Below the pieces are notes generated by a model, which was not told where the DNA came from, searched no databases, and was given only the letters and a program-made list of their open reading frames with translations. This document shows, piece after piece, positions 7,492 to 17,352 of a stretch of 64,000 bases of DNA. The stretch lies in assembly GCA_001414325.1 (NCBI GenBank), contig LLKB01000005.1, positions 939,285-1,003,284 on the forward strand, in the 5' to 3' direction. The stretch's first letter is position 1, and every line of letters begins with the position of its first letter. This DNA is from Butyribacter intestini (GTDB taxonomy: Bacteria; Bacillota; Clostridia; Lachnospirales; Lachnospiraceae). The position numbers were made by a program, and so were the translations under genes.

Positions 7492-10400
7492 TTAGTCAAG
7501 TTCAAACATCTGTTTCTTTATCATATTAAGTGTTGTATAACCAGGTTCTTTAACCTCCTTACTCATCAGTTTAAATATTATCTTACAACGGGATGCATCG
7601 CTTAGATACTTCTTCGGATAGTCAAAGTAGTATATATGGTCACGACTTAATGTGTACGACTTAGATACACTTTCGCTTACACTCTTACCTGTATCTTTTC
7701 TGTATATCTTATCACCGGTGATATAACTATCTGTATCTCCACTTTCTGTTCCATCAGTTGCGGGATAATATATCGAACAGGTAAATTTAGAACCGGTCAG
7801 ATTTTCATCAGTAGGTCTGAAGTAAACTCTTATCGTTCCATCAGATTTTTTTCCATATTCTTCCTCTGATGTTATCTGGTATATTCTGCTGTTCTCATCT
7901 ATCTGCTCCGCATTTTGAACTTCAACATACGGGCTCTGATAAGATGCTCTATAGGCAGCTATCATCGTATTTACAAAAAGTTTTGCTTCCATATCATTAG
8001 TCACCGTCGAATGTCCTACGCTTGAATAAAATACATTTCCCTTACTGTAAATATAATAATTATTTGCTGTATCATTAGGTGACACTCCATAGGCATGTGC
8101 ACTCTGAGTGGTATATCCCCGATTATTATTTTTACCATCATCATCCAATGTGTACCATACCGTCACCTCAGAGTCCTCCATATTAAGCTGGTAATACTGG
8201 CTGTGTGTTGTTGCCACATTAAATTTGTCCTTATCTATATGATATGGATACGATGTTATCTGACCGTCATTTACCTTGCTTATCTTAGTCGTACAATCAT
8301 TGTCATTACTAAAACCACAATTTTTTGAATTTCTGTTATTACTGTTATTATTATCCTTATATACAGGATTTCCGTCTACTCCGGTTATCATATACCGGTA
8401 CGGTACTTTTTCATCATATGCACCATTATAACCTAATCGTCTCAGTGCCACATATGTATATCCGTGGAGAGCATCAAGAGTATTTCCTGCAATATCCTTA
8501 ACAGTATCATAAGCTCTTTCTTTCTGGTAATTTATGAGTATATTTTTATCATTCTCCGTCATTGCCGTTTTAGCAGGATTTCCGACTGCTTTATAACGAT
8601 TCATTCCCATCACATCACGCAGCAGTGCATTTGCAGTATAGCCGTATATTCCTTCACCTACATCGTTTAAAGATGTAATATCATGCGTAAACAATACACT
8701 CTTTTTCTGTGCTATAAAATATTTGATAAAATCAACTGCACCATGCTCATTTGAAATATCTTCCAGACAGTACATATCTCCAAATCCAAATATAAACATA
8801 TTGTAATCTTTTAACTTATTTCTTATAACATTATTTTCGTCCGTTAAATTATAATTTTTCGGATTTTGTTTTCCTGTATCAAACGAAATTTCTTTTGAAT
8901 TATCAAACTCAAAATCATTGTCTGTCTTATCATGATATTCCTTAAATATCTGCTCAAACTCCTCCACCGTCATAGTGTCAACGGTTATCTTGTAGTCCTC
9001 AATATTCTGATAATATTTTTTAAATATCGCACTCGTGCTTAAGTCTAACATTCCGTCTGTCACTCTATTAGCTTTCGCCTTTTCAGGATCAGGCATAATC
9101 TGCAGCACATTTACTTTCTTTTTATCTGAATCAGAACTCTTCGCTGCTGCCGAACAGCCGGTCTTAACAAATCTTACGCTTGAATTGTCAACATCATAAA
9201 TAACTATCTTCCAGCTTATAAGACCTACATACTCTTTATCAAGCTTAAAGTTCTCATTTGAAAATATTCTGCTCTCACCATTTTTCAATGCGACAGCTTC
9301 AAATTCACTGTCATCTTTTCCCAGTGATGAATATACACTCTCGCTTTCCGTAAATTTACTGTCCTGATTTTTATCAATATAAACCTTGTAAGCATATCTG
9401 ACGCTTTTTGCACTATCGTCATCACTCTGTGCTTTTTTATAAGTTACCGTGAACTTAAACGGCAATATCGCTCTGCCATCCGAATCTTTTTCAAGATAAT
9501 TTGGATGTGTTATTTTATTGCTGTTATTTCCTGTTCCTGTATCTCCATTATATTTTCTTGGCATTTCTGAAAATTCTACCGACACACTGTTAGTTGAATT
9601 TATTGCTTTGACAATTCCGTTTGAATCACTTTCACTGTAAATTCTGTTTCCATTATACGCAGAATCAGCTTCAAAATCAGTTTTTATAAAGTCACTTATA
9701 TTTGAATATTGGTCTACATAAGTTGTATCATTATTGTAAAGGCTTTCCTCCATAACGACCGGTCTGCCTGACTTGACAAAATCTTTGAGTTCCTTTTCCT
9801 TTATCGCTGTTATATCATTGCCCGGATATCTTAACTCAGTCGAATTAACCGCTGCTTTTTTTATCACAGACCACAAATATTTAACAGACCTGTCTTCTTT
9901 AATTCCTTTCAATGAAATCTTCTGCTCACTGCTTGTTATCTTATCTCCGGTATGGAAATAAATTTTTCCATTCATTGATTTATCATTCCATACAGTCATG
10001 CCATTTGAATTTTTGTTGTAAGCACCGGAATCCATTCCCATATATATCATGTCATAAGTGCTGTTTAAATCCTCAGTTCTTCCTATAAACTCCGCAGTTG
10101 TCATATGTGTAATCTCAATCTTACCGTCATATTTTGATAATACACCATTTGTGAGTATTCCTCTGACATCCTCCTCCGTCAGTTTATAGTCGGAATCAAC
10201 CTGATTTACATTTGTCGCCGAATCTTTCTGTTTTAAGCCTACACTCGGTTCTATATCGAGAACTTTTACACTATCCTTTTCTAACTTTATCTCATTATTA
10301 TTAGAATTGCTGTGTATTCCAAGTATATAGCGGACAGCATTTGACGGAGTCTCCTTATAATTAGCTTTTTCATTCTTAGCTTTCTGAGCAGCTTCTCTCA

Positions 10401-12114
10401 CTTCTTTATCACTGCTCTTTAATGCTTTTTCAATCTCTTCGTCTGTTCCGAATCGGCTGTCAAGATACTCCTTTACACTTTCATAATATCCATCAAACTT
10501 ATTCTTATTAGGATTCGTTGCACTTCCCTGATTCATATATGACTGTGGAAGACTACTGTCAGAATTATACACATATATATGATCCCTTACCCACGGTCTG
10601 TACTGGCTAAATTCAAGATGCGTTTTATATTTTTCCCATGCCTCGTCTTTTGTCCAATAGCTGTACACATCCCAATTATAATAGTAGTCATTTCCCTGCC
10701 AATATTTCTTCTGTTCCGTGTCAAACAATAAAAATGTATAAGAACACCAATACTTAGCTGCATCACCTGTTTGCAAAGTATCTACTCCCTCTGTTTCTCC
10801 ATTCTTATTTGTTATTGTTTTTATCTTAGGATTATCCTTGTCAAAATAAAGTTTATTAAAAGCCTTTGAATCCATACTGTAAAGCATTAAAATCAACTTA
10901 TATACATTATTATCACTCGCATTAGAACTCTCTATAGTCTTATATTTCTCTCCATTATTTTTTATTTGCAATTTCTGGAGATTTTGATCATACACCTGAA
11001 CCTTGACTTTTTTATTTCCGTTTGCACCATCATGGGTTTTAACATCCATTATGATTCCTGCATAATCAGTTTCTGCCGTAACTTTCTTATATATTTTTTC
11101 AGTATTTTCCCACGATATATCATTTCCTACAAAAGTCTGCTTATTTCCATAATCAGAACCAGTATATGTCGGACTTTCAGAAGTTCTTCTGTAATTATCA
11201 TTTTTCCATATGTTTATCAGGTCATTGCCAAAATGAGTTTTCGGATTGACATAAATAAGATTTGAGCAATCAATCCATGCTGAATTTTTCTTTAATTCAG
11301 ACGGCGTTATAGTCTTTATCACTATTGAAAACTTGTCAGCCTCCTCCTGCGTAAGACCTAAGCTGTCCTTTAAAAAATAATCACTGTTCTCAAAATTATA
11401 ATATGCGTGTGTTATCAACGCCCTGTCAGCATCGTCCTTATCTGACTTTCTCTTTGTATATAATCTGTCACCTTTATTTTTTAAAACAGAAATATCATCT
11501 TCAAAATTTATTCCTTCATATTTACCTTTTTCAAAATCATTTACGGTATGCCATATTATATCTCCCTGATTTTTTCCTGATTTCACGATATTTCCGTCTG
11601 AATCCTGTTTAAAATATCCCTGATTTTCTCCTACTTTTTCATAATAGCCCTTAAGAGTTATATCAGCCCAATATTTTCCGGGAGCCGAATCATAATTTTT
11701 CGGATTTCCTTCTTCTTCATCCGGGAAAAAATAGCATATGTTCTGCGTGACCTTTGCTCCACTTGCACTCTGTACCGTCCTTAAATCTCCTCTGCCATAC
11801 ATCTCTTCAACTTTTACCGGTTCACATCCGCTTATAAGATAACCTATCTCTGCAAATTCATTACAGGGTACTATCTCTAGTATTAAAAAAGGGTTTTTCT
11901 TTGTTCCGACTTCCGCCTTTGTCGTTCCATCTCTTTTTTCTTTCGGAAGCTGGGCATAGTTATCAATAACTCCACGCGAAACAACTTCTTCCTTTTCCGT
12001 TTCATCCGCATTAACTTTCATATTTTTCATATGAACTGCATAAATTGAAATTCCTGCAAAAAGAGCAAGACATAATGCTGCACATAATAAATATTTAATC
12101 TTATTTTTTAACAT
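7492..12114 (-). CDS. Very large secreted protein of the pilus operon, DUF5057-like
   Basis: 1540 residues. An N-terminal signal/anchor (YLLCAALCLALFAGISIYAV, ~9-28) is followed by a fully hydrophilic exported region. The start is supported by GGGGAGG 7 nt upstream. Three modules begin with a similar hydrophobic strand plus acid/proline: FLILEIVPCNEFAEIGYL (~76), VKVLDIEPSVG (~615) and VNVLQIMPDPEK (~1003). In the last two an MT-x-x-EF motif follows about 50 residues on (HMTTAEFI, TMTVEEFE), then a Rossmann-like strand (YDMIYMGM, YNMFIFGFGD). The first strand resembles the Lachnospiraceae DUF5057 family, recalled without a search. It is the last gene of the pilus operon, 18 nt after a minor prepilin, so it may be a pilus-tip or surface component. 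Confidence 0.7.
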   Translation of the reverse strand: MLKNKIKYLLCAALCLALFAGISIYAVHMKNMKVNADETEKEEVVSRGVIDNYAQLPKEKRDGTTKAEVGTKKNPFLILEIVPCNEFAEIGYLISGCEPVKVEEMYGRGDLRTVQSASGAKVTQNICYFFPDEEEGNPKNYDSAPGKYWADITLKGYYEKVGENQGYFKQDSDGNIVKSGKNQGDIIWHTVNDFEKGKYEGINFEDDISVLKNKGDRLYTKRKSDKDDADRALITHAYYNFENSDYFLKDSLGLTQEEADKFSIVIKTITPSELKKNSAWIDCSNLIYVNPKTHFGNDLINIWKNDNYRRTSESPTYTGSDYGNKQTFVGNDISWENTEKIYKKVTAETDYAGIIMDVKTHDGANGNKKVKVQVYDQNLQKLQIKNNGEKYKTIESSNASDNNVYKLILMLYSMDSKAFNKLYFDKDNPKIKTITNKNGETEGVDTLQTGDAAKYWCSYTFLLFDTEQKKYWQGNDYYYNWDVYSYWTKDEAWEKYKTHLEFSQYRPWVRDHIYVYNSDSSLPQSYMNQGSATNPNKNKFDGYYESVKEYLDSRFGTDEEIEKALKSSDKEVREAAQKAKNEKANYKETPSNAVRYILGIHSNSNNNEIKLEKDSVKVLDIEPSVGLKQKDSATNVNQVDSDYKLTEEDVRGILTNGVLSKYDGKIEITHMTTAEFIGRTEDLNSTYDMIYMGMDSGAYNKNSNGMTVWNDKSMNGKIYFHTGDKITSSEQKISLKGIKEDRSVKYLWSVIKKAAVNSTELRYPGNDITAIKEKELKDFVKSGRPVVMEESLYNNDTTYVDQYSNISDFIKTDFEADSAYNGNRIYSESDSNGIVKAINSTNSVSVEFSEMPRKYNGDTGTGNNSNKITHPNYLEKDSDGRAILPFKFTVTYKKAQSDDDSAKSVRYAYKVYIDKNQDSKFTESESVYSSLGKDDSEFEAVALKNGESRIFSNENFKLDKEYVGLISWKIVIYDVDNSSVRFVKTGCSAAAKSSDSDKKKVNVLQIMPDPEKAKANRVTDGMLDLSTSAIFKKYYQNIEDYKITVDTMTVEEFEQIFKEYHDKTDNDFEFDNSKEISFDTGKQNPKNYNLTDENNVIRNKLKDYNMFIFGFGDMYCLEDISNEHGAVDFIKYFIAQKKSVLFTHDITSLNDVGEGIYGYTANALLRDVMGMNRYKAVGNPAKTAMTENDKNILINYQKERAYDTVKDIAGNTLDALHGYTYVALRRLGYNGAYDEKVPYRYMITGVDGNPVYKDNNNSNNRNSKNCGFSNDNDCTTKISKVNDGQITSYPYHIDKDKFNVATTHSQYYQLNMEDSEVTVWYTLDDDGKNNNRGYTTQSAHAYGVSPNDTANNYYIYSKGNVFYSSVGHSTVTNDMEAKLFVNTMIAAYRASYQSPYVEVQNAEQIDENSRIYQITSEEEYGKKSDGTIRVYFRPTDENLTGSKFTCSIYYPATDGTESGDTDSYITGDKIYRKDTGKSVSESVSKSYTLSRDHIYYFDYPKKYLSDASRCKIIFKLMSKEVKEPGYTTLNMIKKQMFELD

Positions 12115-12132
12115 ATTTAATCCTCCCCTTTT

Positions 12133-12657
12133 CTATCTCAATCTGTTTCTTACATTTATCGTGTTTTCAATGTTATATTTCTGACTTCCCCTTTTAAGTG
12201 TCATTGTAAGTTCAACACTCGACGGTGTGCCACCATCAACATTCGCCTTAAATTCTTCTATATGCTCTCCTATGCAGTTTTCCTCTTTTTCATCTGCGGC
12301 ACTGTATGTCAATGTATCATTATCTATATCAACATTATTAAATGACTCCATATAAAGTTTTCCTGATTTGAGCCATATAATCTTTTTTGTCGTATTTATC
12401 ACTGCTTTGTCCTGTGGTATCTTATAGATAGAAAGTTTCTTCCCTCCGTCCTCAACCTTAATCCTGTTTCCCTCCATTATCCATTTGCCGACCTGTTCCA
12501 TGAGTACCTGTGTCTCTGTCTGTATGTCAGCCGTATCAGAAGTGTACTGATAATCTTTTTGTGCCGTTCTTATCAACAATGTGGTCGCACCTATGATTAT
12601 ACTTGACATGGCTATGGCAATAATCAGCTCAACCAGCGTTATTCCTCTGTTTTCCAT
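12133..12657 (-). CDS. Minor type IV prepilin (PilW/GspJ-like)
   Basis: 174 residues with a short type III signal peptide: MENRG, then ITLVELIIAIAM with the conserved glutamate at mature position 5. This is the processing site of the prepilin peptidase encoded at 19262-20023. The hydrophobic helix runs to about residue 28 and is followed by a soluble pilin-type domain. GGAGTG lies upstream of the ATG. It sits 29 nt after the preceding minor prepilin. Assignment to the J-like class is from size and position only. Confidence 0.8.
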   Translation of the reverse strand: MENRGITLVELIIAIAMSSIIIGATTLLIRTAQKDYQYTSDTADIQTETQVLMEQVGKWIMEGNRIKVEDGGKKLSIYKIPQDKAVINTTKKIIWLKSGKLYMESFNNVDIDNDTLTYSAADEKEENCIGEHIEEFKANVDGGTPSSVELTMTLKRGSQKYNIENTINVRNRLR

Positions 12658-12686
12658 ATCTTTTCGTTCACTCCTCTCTTTTTATG

Positions 12687-13193
12687 TCACTCCATTATAT
12701 GCCGTCCTGTTTCTTTTACTAGTTTTATCTTATATTCTGAGTTTCTCTTAAATATCACCGCCGACACATCTGACTGAAACTGTACCGATTTGTTATAGTA
12801 GATATTTATGAATTTATCTCCTTTTATCTCCTCTTTTGAACCATTTTTTTCCTGAAATATCTCAATCGAGGCTGAACCAAGTTTTGTCCCTGTATCATCA
12901 AATACCGAACTGTCAAATGCCGTAATATCACTTGTCAAAATCTTCATATAGCATCCGTTATCTGTCTTATATATGTAAAGATGCGGTATATCTGTCTTGC
13001 TCATCGTCTTTACCTGCAGCTTATCAAGTGATGTATATACCTGATTTGCCGCCTGTCTGACATTTACAGACTTTAGATGCCCCATATATAAAACCGTAAA
13101 TGAAGCAAATATCACGAGTATGGCCATAACTATTATAGTCTCTATCAAGGTGAAACCGGTATTGTTATTTGAAACTTTATTTTTTTCTTTCAA
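12687..13193 (-). CDS. Minor type IV prepilin (GspH/FimT-like)
   Basis: 168 residues with prepilin site NNNTG, then FTLIETIIVMAILVIFASF (glutamate at +5). The start codon is TTG at 13191-13193, with GAGGTGG 4-5 nt upstream; no ATG fits. The soluble domain continues HLKSVNVRQAANQVYTSLDK, typical of GspH/FimT-type minor pilins that prime pilus assembly. It is 21 nt after the PilX-like gene and 29 nt before the next minor prepilin. Confidence 0.82.
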   Translation of the reverse strand: MKEKNKVSNNNTGFTLIETIIVMAILVIFASFTVLYMGHLKSVNVRQAANQVYTSLDKLQVKTMSKTDIPHLYIYKTDNGCYMKILTSDITAFDSSVFDDTGTKLGSASIEIFQEKNGSKEEIKGDKFINIYYNKSVQFQSDVSAVIFKRNSEYKIKLVKETGRHIME

Positions 13194-13214
13194 TTTTCCA
13201 CCTCTCGCTTTCTT

Positions 13215-15425
13215 TTAATTCTTCGTCCAGTTGTCATAATAAATATAATCTTTATTTTCAATAGCTCCAATCTCATTTGAGTTCATGTAAACCGAATCAT
13301 TTATTATGCCTGAAAACTTTTTGTCAGTTCTTGAAAGATCTTCTTTTATAAGGTCCACAACTTTGCTCTCGTCCGCATTTACCACAGCTCCTCCTGCAAA
13401 CGATATAGTTCCTCCGGATATTATTATTCCGTCAAAACCTCCGTCAACTCTTACATCTCCTGTAGCGATAACAATACCACCCCTGTACTCGTTTTTAAGT
13501 TCATATGGTGTATTACTATTTTCGTTATCGACAAGTATAACAACATTGTCTTTAGTTCCGTTCATATATTGCTCATTTGCTATATAAGAACCTGAAGCCG
13601 TATTTTCATTTACAAGCTTTTTTAATGCTGCACGGTTTATAAGATAATCAAACATTGGATTTTTTGTCTTATCATCAAGTCTTGCACCGGCAGCTTTCGC
13701 ACTGTCATGAGCAGTTGTAAGACCAAGCTGCAAAGCCTTATATCTCACCGCAAGTTTTGAAGATATATTGAAAAATGTACCGTTATTTTTCCATTCTGAC
13801 TCTGACAAATCTATATTTATATTTTTCTGCTTAAGTTCATTGCCGTCAATATTTTCAGCATCTTTATATAAAATATTTCCACCCAGACTTAAAATACAAT
13901 CCTCATCTACGATTATGGCATTATTGTCTGCGTAACTCTCCGCTTTTTTATTTACATTGCTTTTGTTGTCTTTATAATACAGCTTGAAAAATTCTTTTGC
14001 TTTATCAGCCTTTGCTGCATCTGTACCGTCAAAATTCAGATAATAATTTGCCATAGTCTCACTTGATATATCATCAATGTAATAATAAGGAGTCACCTGA
14101 TTTGTGCTGTCAAGCAATGATTTCAGCTTTTCTTCTGATACTGACAGATTATTTTCTTTTATGTAACTCTTTAATCCCTTGTCAGTAAATTTTAAATATT
14201 CTGCTGATGCATCTAAATAATTTTTTGATACATAATAGGCAAGCTGGTTTGTTCTGACTGAAAGGGAATCTCCCATGAGTATATCTTCATTCTGCTTATC
14301 TGCAAATAAATCCGTTCCTCTTGATATAAATGTTCTTCCTGATATCATAAGATCTGTAAGTCCTTTCATATCAAGTCTGCTTTTCTGACCATTTATCATA
14401 ACGGCACTGCTGTACTTTGCATCAAAGGTTTCCGGCTTAGCTGCATCATAATTTTTCTGAAAATTATATCCGTAATATCTTCCAGAAAGAGTTACTGTGC
14501 TGTTTTTTCCATTTAGAGAAAGGTCATCAGACACATAGCTGTTTCCGGTAATATTTACCTTTGCACCATTTTCTTTGCTTTCTGAATCTCCGGTTGTCTT
14601 TATATTTTCCGCCCATATCGAAGAGGATGCACTTGCACCTATCGTAAGTGATGTTCCGGCATTTGCCACTATGTCTCCCCTGGTTATGACCGTATCTGCA
14701 CTTACCGTTCCACTTCCGCCTAATTCACTTAATATTCCGCCTGCTCCGGCATAAACATTTCCATTAATTTTTTCTCCTGATGCATTAAATGTAACTGCAT
14801 TATCTGCTATAAGTGCATATTTCATAAACTCTGCCGGAGCAAAAGAATTTTTCATCTGAGGTGCTTCGATGGTTATGTCAGTTCTGATAGCAGTCTCATA
14901 TCCTGCTGCATCTTTGCATTTTATACTTATATTCTTAAAAGTAAATGTTCCCTCATTTTTATCTACTATATAATCAGCCGCATTCTCATCTGTTATGAGA
15001 TAATCCTGCTCTGCCGTATCACTCTCACTTATATATTTTTTTAACTTGTCAACATCGTATTTTCCTGCAATATCAATATTTTTATAATCCGCCTCAAGCT
15101 CATCAAGATATTTACTCTGAAAACATTTTGACAGACTTTCTTCTGACGATTTATATTTTTCATAATTTCCCAGCATATCACTGTACAGCTTTTTTATATG
15201 CTCTGCCGAGTCACTGCTTATGCCTGCTTTTATTTTATTAAGCACATCCTCCGTACCATAAAAATTTCTTTTTGAACTGCTCTCCACTTCTTTCATCTCT
15301 ATATTAGTTATGGTTATCTTCGTAACGATAAGTGCTATAACACTCGCAAATGTGAGTATGATAAGGACTGCAATAAGAACCGAGCCTTTGTCCTGCTTTG
15401 AAAATAATCGTATTTTTTTCATCAT
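13215..15425 (-). CDS. Large PilX/GspK-like minor pilin with a polymer-forming (bactofilin-like) repeat region
   Basis: 736 residues, far larger than a normal minor pilin. The N-terminus has KQDKG, then SVLIAVLIILTFASVIALI. The residue at +5 is alanine instead of glutamate, as in GspK/PilX-type tip subunits. Residues ~200-360 are glycine/serine-rich with short turns (INGNVYAGAGGI, VITRGDIVANAGTSLTIGAS, NITGNSYVSDDLSLNGKNS). The pattern recurs near the end (GGIVIATGDVRVDGGFDGII, ISGGTISFAGGAVVNAD). This suggests a beta-solenoid of the kind in bactofilins. The start overlaps the upstream prepilin stop by 4 nt. It probably caps the minor-pilin tip complex; that role is inferred. Confidence 0.75.
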   Translation of the reverse strand: MMKKIRLFSKQDKGSVLIAVLIILTFASVIALIVTKITITNIEMKEVESSSKRNFYGTEDVLNKIKAGISSDSAEHIKKLYSDMLGNYEKYKSSEESLSKCFQSKYLDELEADYKNIDIAGKYDVDKLKKYISESDTAEQDYLITDENAADYIVDKNEGTFTFKNISIKCKDAAGYETAIRTDITIEAPQMKNSFAPAEFMKYALIADNAVTFNASGEKINGNVYAGAGGILSELGGSGTVSADTVITRGDIVANAGTSLTIGASASSSIWAENIKTTGDSESKENGAKVNITGNSYVSDDLSLNGKNSTVTLSGRYYGYNFQKNYDAAKPETFDAKYSSAVMINGQKSRLDMKGLTDLMISGRTFISRGTDLFADKQNEDILMGDSLSVRTNQLAYYVSKNYLDASAEYLKFTDKGLKSYIKENNLSVSEEKLKSLLDSTNQVTPYYYIDDISSETMANYYLNFDGTDAAKADKAKEFFKLYYKDNKSNVNKKAESYADNNAIIVDEDCILSLGGNILYKDAENIDGNELKQKNINIDLSESEWKNNGTFFNISSKLAVRYKALQLGLTTAHDSAKAAGARLDDKTKNPMFDYLINRAALKKLVNENTASGSYIANEQYMNGTKDNVVILVDNENSNTPYELKNEYRGGIVIATGDVRVDGGFDGIIISGGTISFAGGAVVNADESKVVDLIKEDLSRTDKKFSGIINDSVYMNSNEIGAIENKDYIYYDNWTKN

Positions 15426-16615
15426 GGCATTTCTCCCTTCGTTCCATTAATGGTTAAGTATGGTTTTGCTGTACTATCCTTAGCCTTGCCCTTCTCATAT
15501 ACCTCTATTTTTATATTTGCAATATTTACCGAAGAAATATCAAACTTATCATCCTCATTATAAATCTGTGTTGATACACCATTGATATTTGAACTGTCAA
15601 GATTTGTATATATTGTATTTTCAAGTGTATTATCTTTATCAAGTGTCTTTAGTGTAATTGTATTTCCCGTGTCCTTTTTATTTTGACACAGTAAATGAAA
15701 TCCATATTTTGTATCAAATGGTGTTGTAAATTTGGACTTTTCGATTGACAAAGTATCATGTTCATTAAAGGTATGATACAACAGATAAATCTCTATCTCC
15801 CTGTCCTTTTTCATAACTCTCTGTTCTTTGATGATATATACCTCATAATCCGGCACACTGTATGAGGGAGCATCACCGGATTTTGCATTATATGTATATT
15901 TATATTTTACGCTTATGATGTTTGCATCCGTCAGACTGTTATCAATCTCTATAACTATCTCTCTGTGTATTCGTTCTTTCAGATTTTCATCACTAAGCGA
16001 TGCAGCAACATTAGCATTGTCACATTCTGCCATATATTTCATCCTAAAATGTGCAAATGCCTCATCATCCTGTCCGTTATCTATTGACAATCCTGAGTTC
16101 GCATTATTGAAACCACATTTCTTATTTGATGCATCCTGCACTTTTTTATCAGTAGAAACAGTCACTACCTCATCATAATTTTTTCCTATTTCATCCGCTT
16201 TTCCAATAAGCTTAATTTTTCCAACACCTTTTTCCTTTCCTGTCGTGCTATCTTCTATATTTAGAGTATTCTCTTCAACGCTAAAATTCTTAGCCGTCAG
16301 ATATGGTACTGTGTACTCGCCTGTATTGTCATCCTTTTTAATAAGAGTATCCTGTGCTTTTAACTCCTCCATCGTTTCCTGTGCAAACAAAGTTGCTTTC
16401 TGATTTTTTGACATCTGCACATTATGACTTACGGAGCTTCCAAAATAATTCAATAGCATTAATGTAAGTATAGCTAATATTGCCATCGAAACAACCACTT
16501 CGACAAGCGAAAAGCCTTTATCTGAATTGTCATATACAGTTTTTCTGTTTTTTTCATTCCCTGTCTCTATGTTATCCCGCGTCATTTTTTTTATATCTGC
16601 AATGCTATACATCAT
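15422..16615 (-). CDS. Type IV minor prepilin (PilV/GspI-like) with long leader
   Basis: 397 residues. The prepilin site is at residues 34/35 (NSDKG, then FSLVEVVVSMAILAILTLML), giving a long 34-residue leader. The ATGATG start is supported by GAGGTGATGA directly upstream. After the helix comes SHNVQMSKNQKATLFAQETM, typical of PilV/GspI pilins. The soluble part is longer than usual. It overlaps the next gene by 4 nt and follows pilO by 12 nt, so it belongs to the same transcript. Confidence 0.8.
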   Translation of the reverse strand: MMYSIADIKKMTRDNIETGNEKNRKTVYDNSDKGFSLVEVVVSMAILAILTLMLLNYFGSSVSHNVQMSKNQKATLFAQETMEELKAQDTLIKKDDNTGEYTVPYLTAKNFSVEENTLNIEDSTTGKEKGVGKIKLIGKADEIGKNYDEVVTVSTDKKVQDASNKKCGFNNANSGLSIDNGQDDEAFAHFRMKYMAECDNANVAASLSDENLKERIHREIVIEIDNSLTDANIISVKYKYTYNAKSGDAPSYSVPDYEVYIIKEQRVMKKDREIEIYLLYHTFNEHDTLSIEKSKFTTPFDTKYGFHLLCQNKKDTGNTITLKTLDKDNTLENTIYTNLDSSNINGVSTQIYNEDDKFDISSVNIANIKIEVYEKGKAKDSTAKPYLTINGTKGEMP

Positions 16616-16627
16616 TCATCACCTCAA

Positions 16628-17341
16628 TTATTTTGAACCAAATACATTCTTAGTTCCATCCGTAACACCATTTACTGTCGGTGCTTTATAGTCCTTGCCA
16701 TCAACAGGCAGATAATACATATCAACCGTAGCTGTTCCTGCAAGCTTTCCGGTTGCATCATCAAGTGTTGCGTTTATCGAAGGTATAGTCATACGGTCCG
16801 AATATTTATTGACATATTCATTAAATTTTTTAAGACCTTTATATGACGCCTTATAGACAATAGTCACCTCCATATATTTTCCGGCTGTTCCTGCGGATGC
16901 TGCTCCATTTTCTGATGATGTTGTATCACTTTCTGAGTTTCCTGACTCCGAAGACTGTGCTGCATATGCATTCTGACCTGCCTTATTTCCTTTTACAAAT
17001 GCTATCTGTGTTGTCTTAAAATCCATCTTGCTTTCAATATCACGGATTATAGACATTGCTTTTTCTTCAGTCATATCTTTCGGATATTTTTCTTTTAACT
17101 CTTCTTCCTTTTCTTTAAGCTCTTCTGTCTCTTTTCGTATTGCCGCTTCTCTTGCTATCTTGCTCTGAAGCTCCATAACTTTCTGTCCTTTTTGTATATT
17201 TTTATCTTCAATATCCTGTGCCTTGCTCATACCTTTGCTGAATACAAAAAAATACGATGCGGCAAGCAGACATATCGCCAGAAATATAATAAGAAGCTTT
17301 TTGTCTGATTCCGAAATACTCATTTCAAATTTCTTTTTCAT
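16628..17341 (-). CDS. pilO: Type IV pilus inner-membrane alignment protein PilO
   Basis: 237 residues. A short cytoplasmic N-terminus and one membrane helix (~16-35, LLIIFLAICLLAASYFFVF) are followed by a coiled coil (~45-90, rich in K/E) and a C-terminal ferredoxin-like domain (~140-215, YMEVTIVYKASYKGLKKFNE). A serine-rich linker (~125-150) is unusual. PilO pairs with PilN to connect the motor to the pilus platform. It lies 11 nt after the pilM-pilN fusion gene. Confidence 0.82.
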   Translation of the reverse strand: MKKKFEMSISESDKKLLIIFLAICLLAASYFFVFSKGMSKAQDIEDKNIQKGQKVMELQSKIAREAAIRKETEELKEKEEELKEKYPKDMTEEKAMSIIRDIESKMDFKTTQIAFVKGNKAGQNAYAAQSSESGNSESDTTSSENGAASAGTAGKYMEVTIVYKASYKGLKKFNEYVNKYSDRMTIPSINATLDDATGKLAGTATVDMYYLPVDGKDYKAPTVNGVTDGTKNVFGSK

Positions 17342-17352
17342 AACTCATCCCC

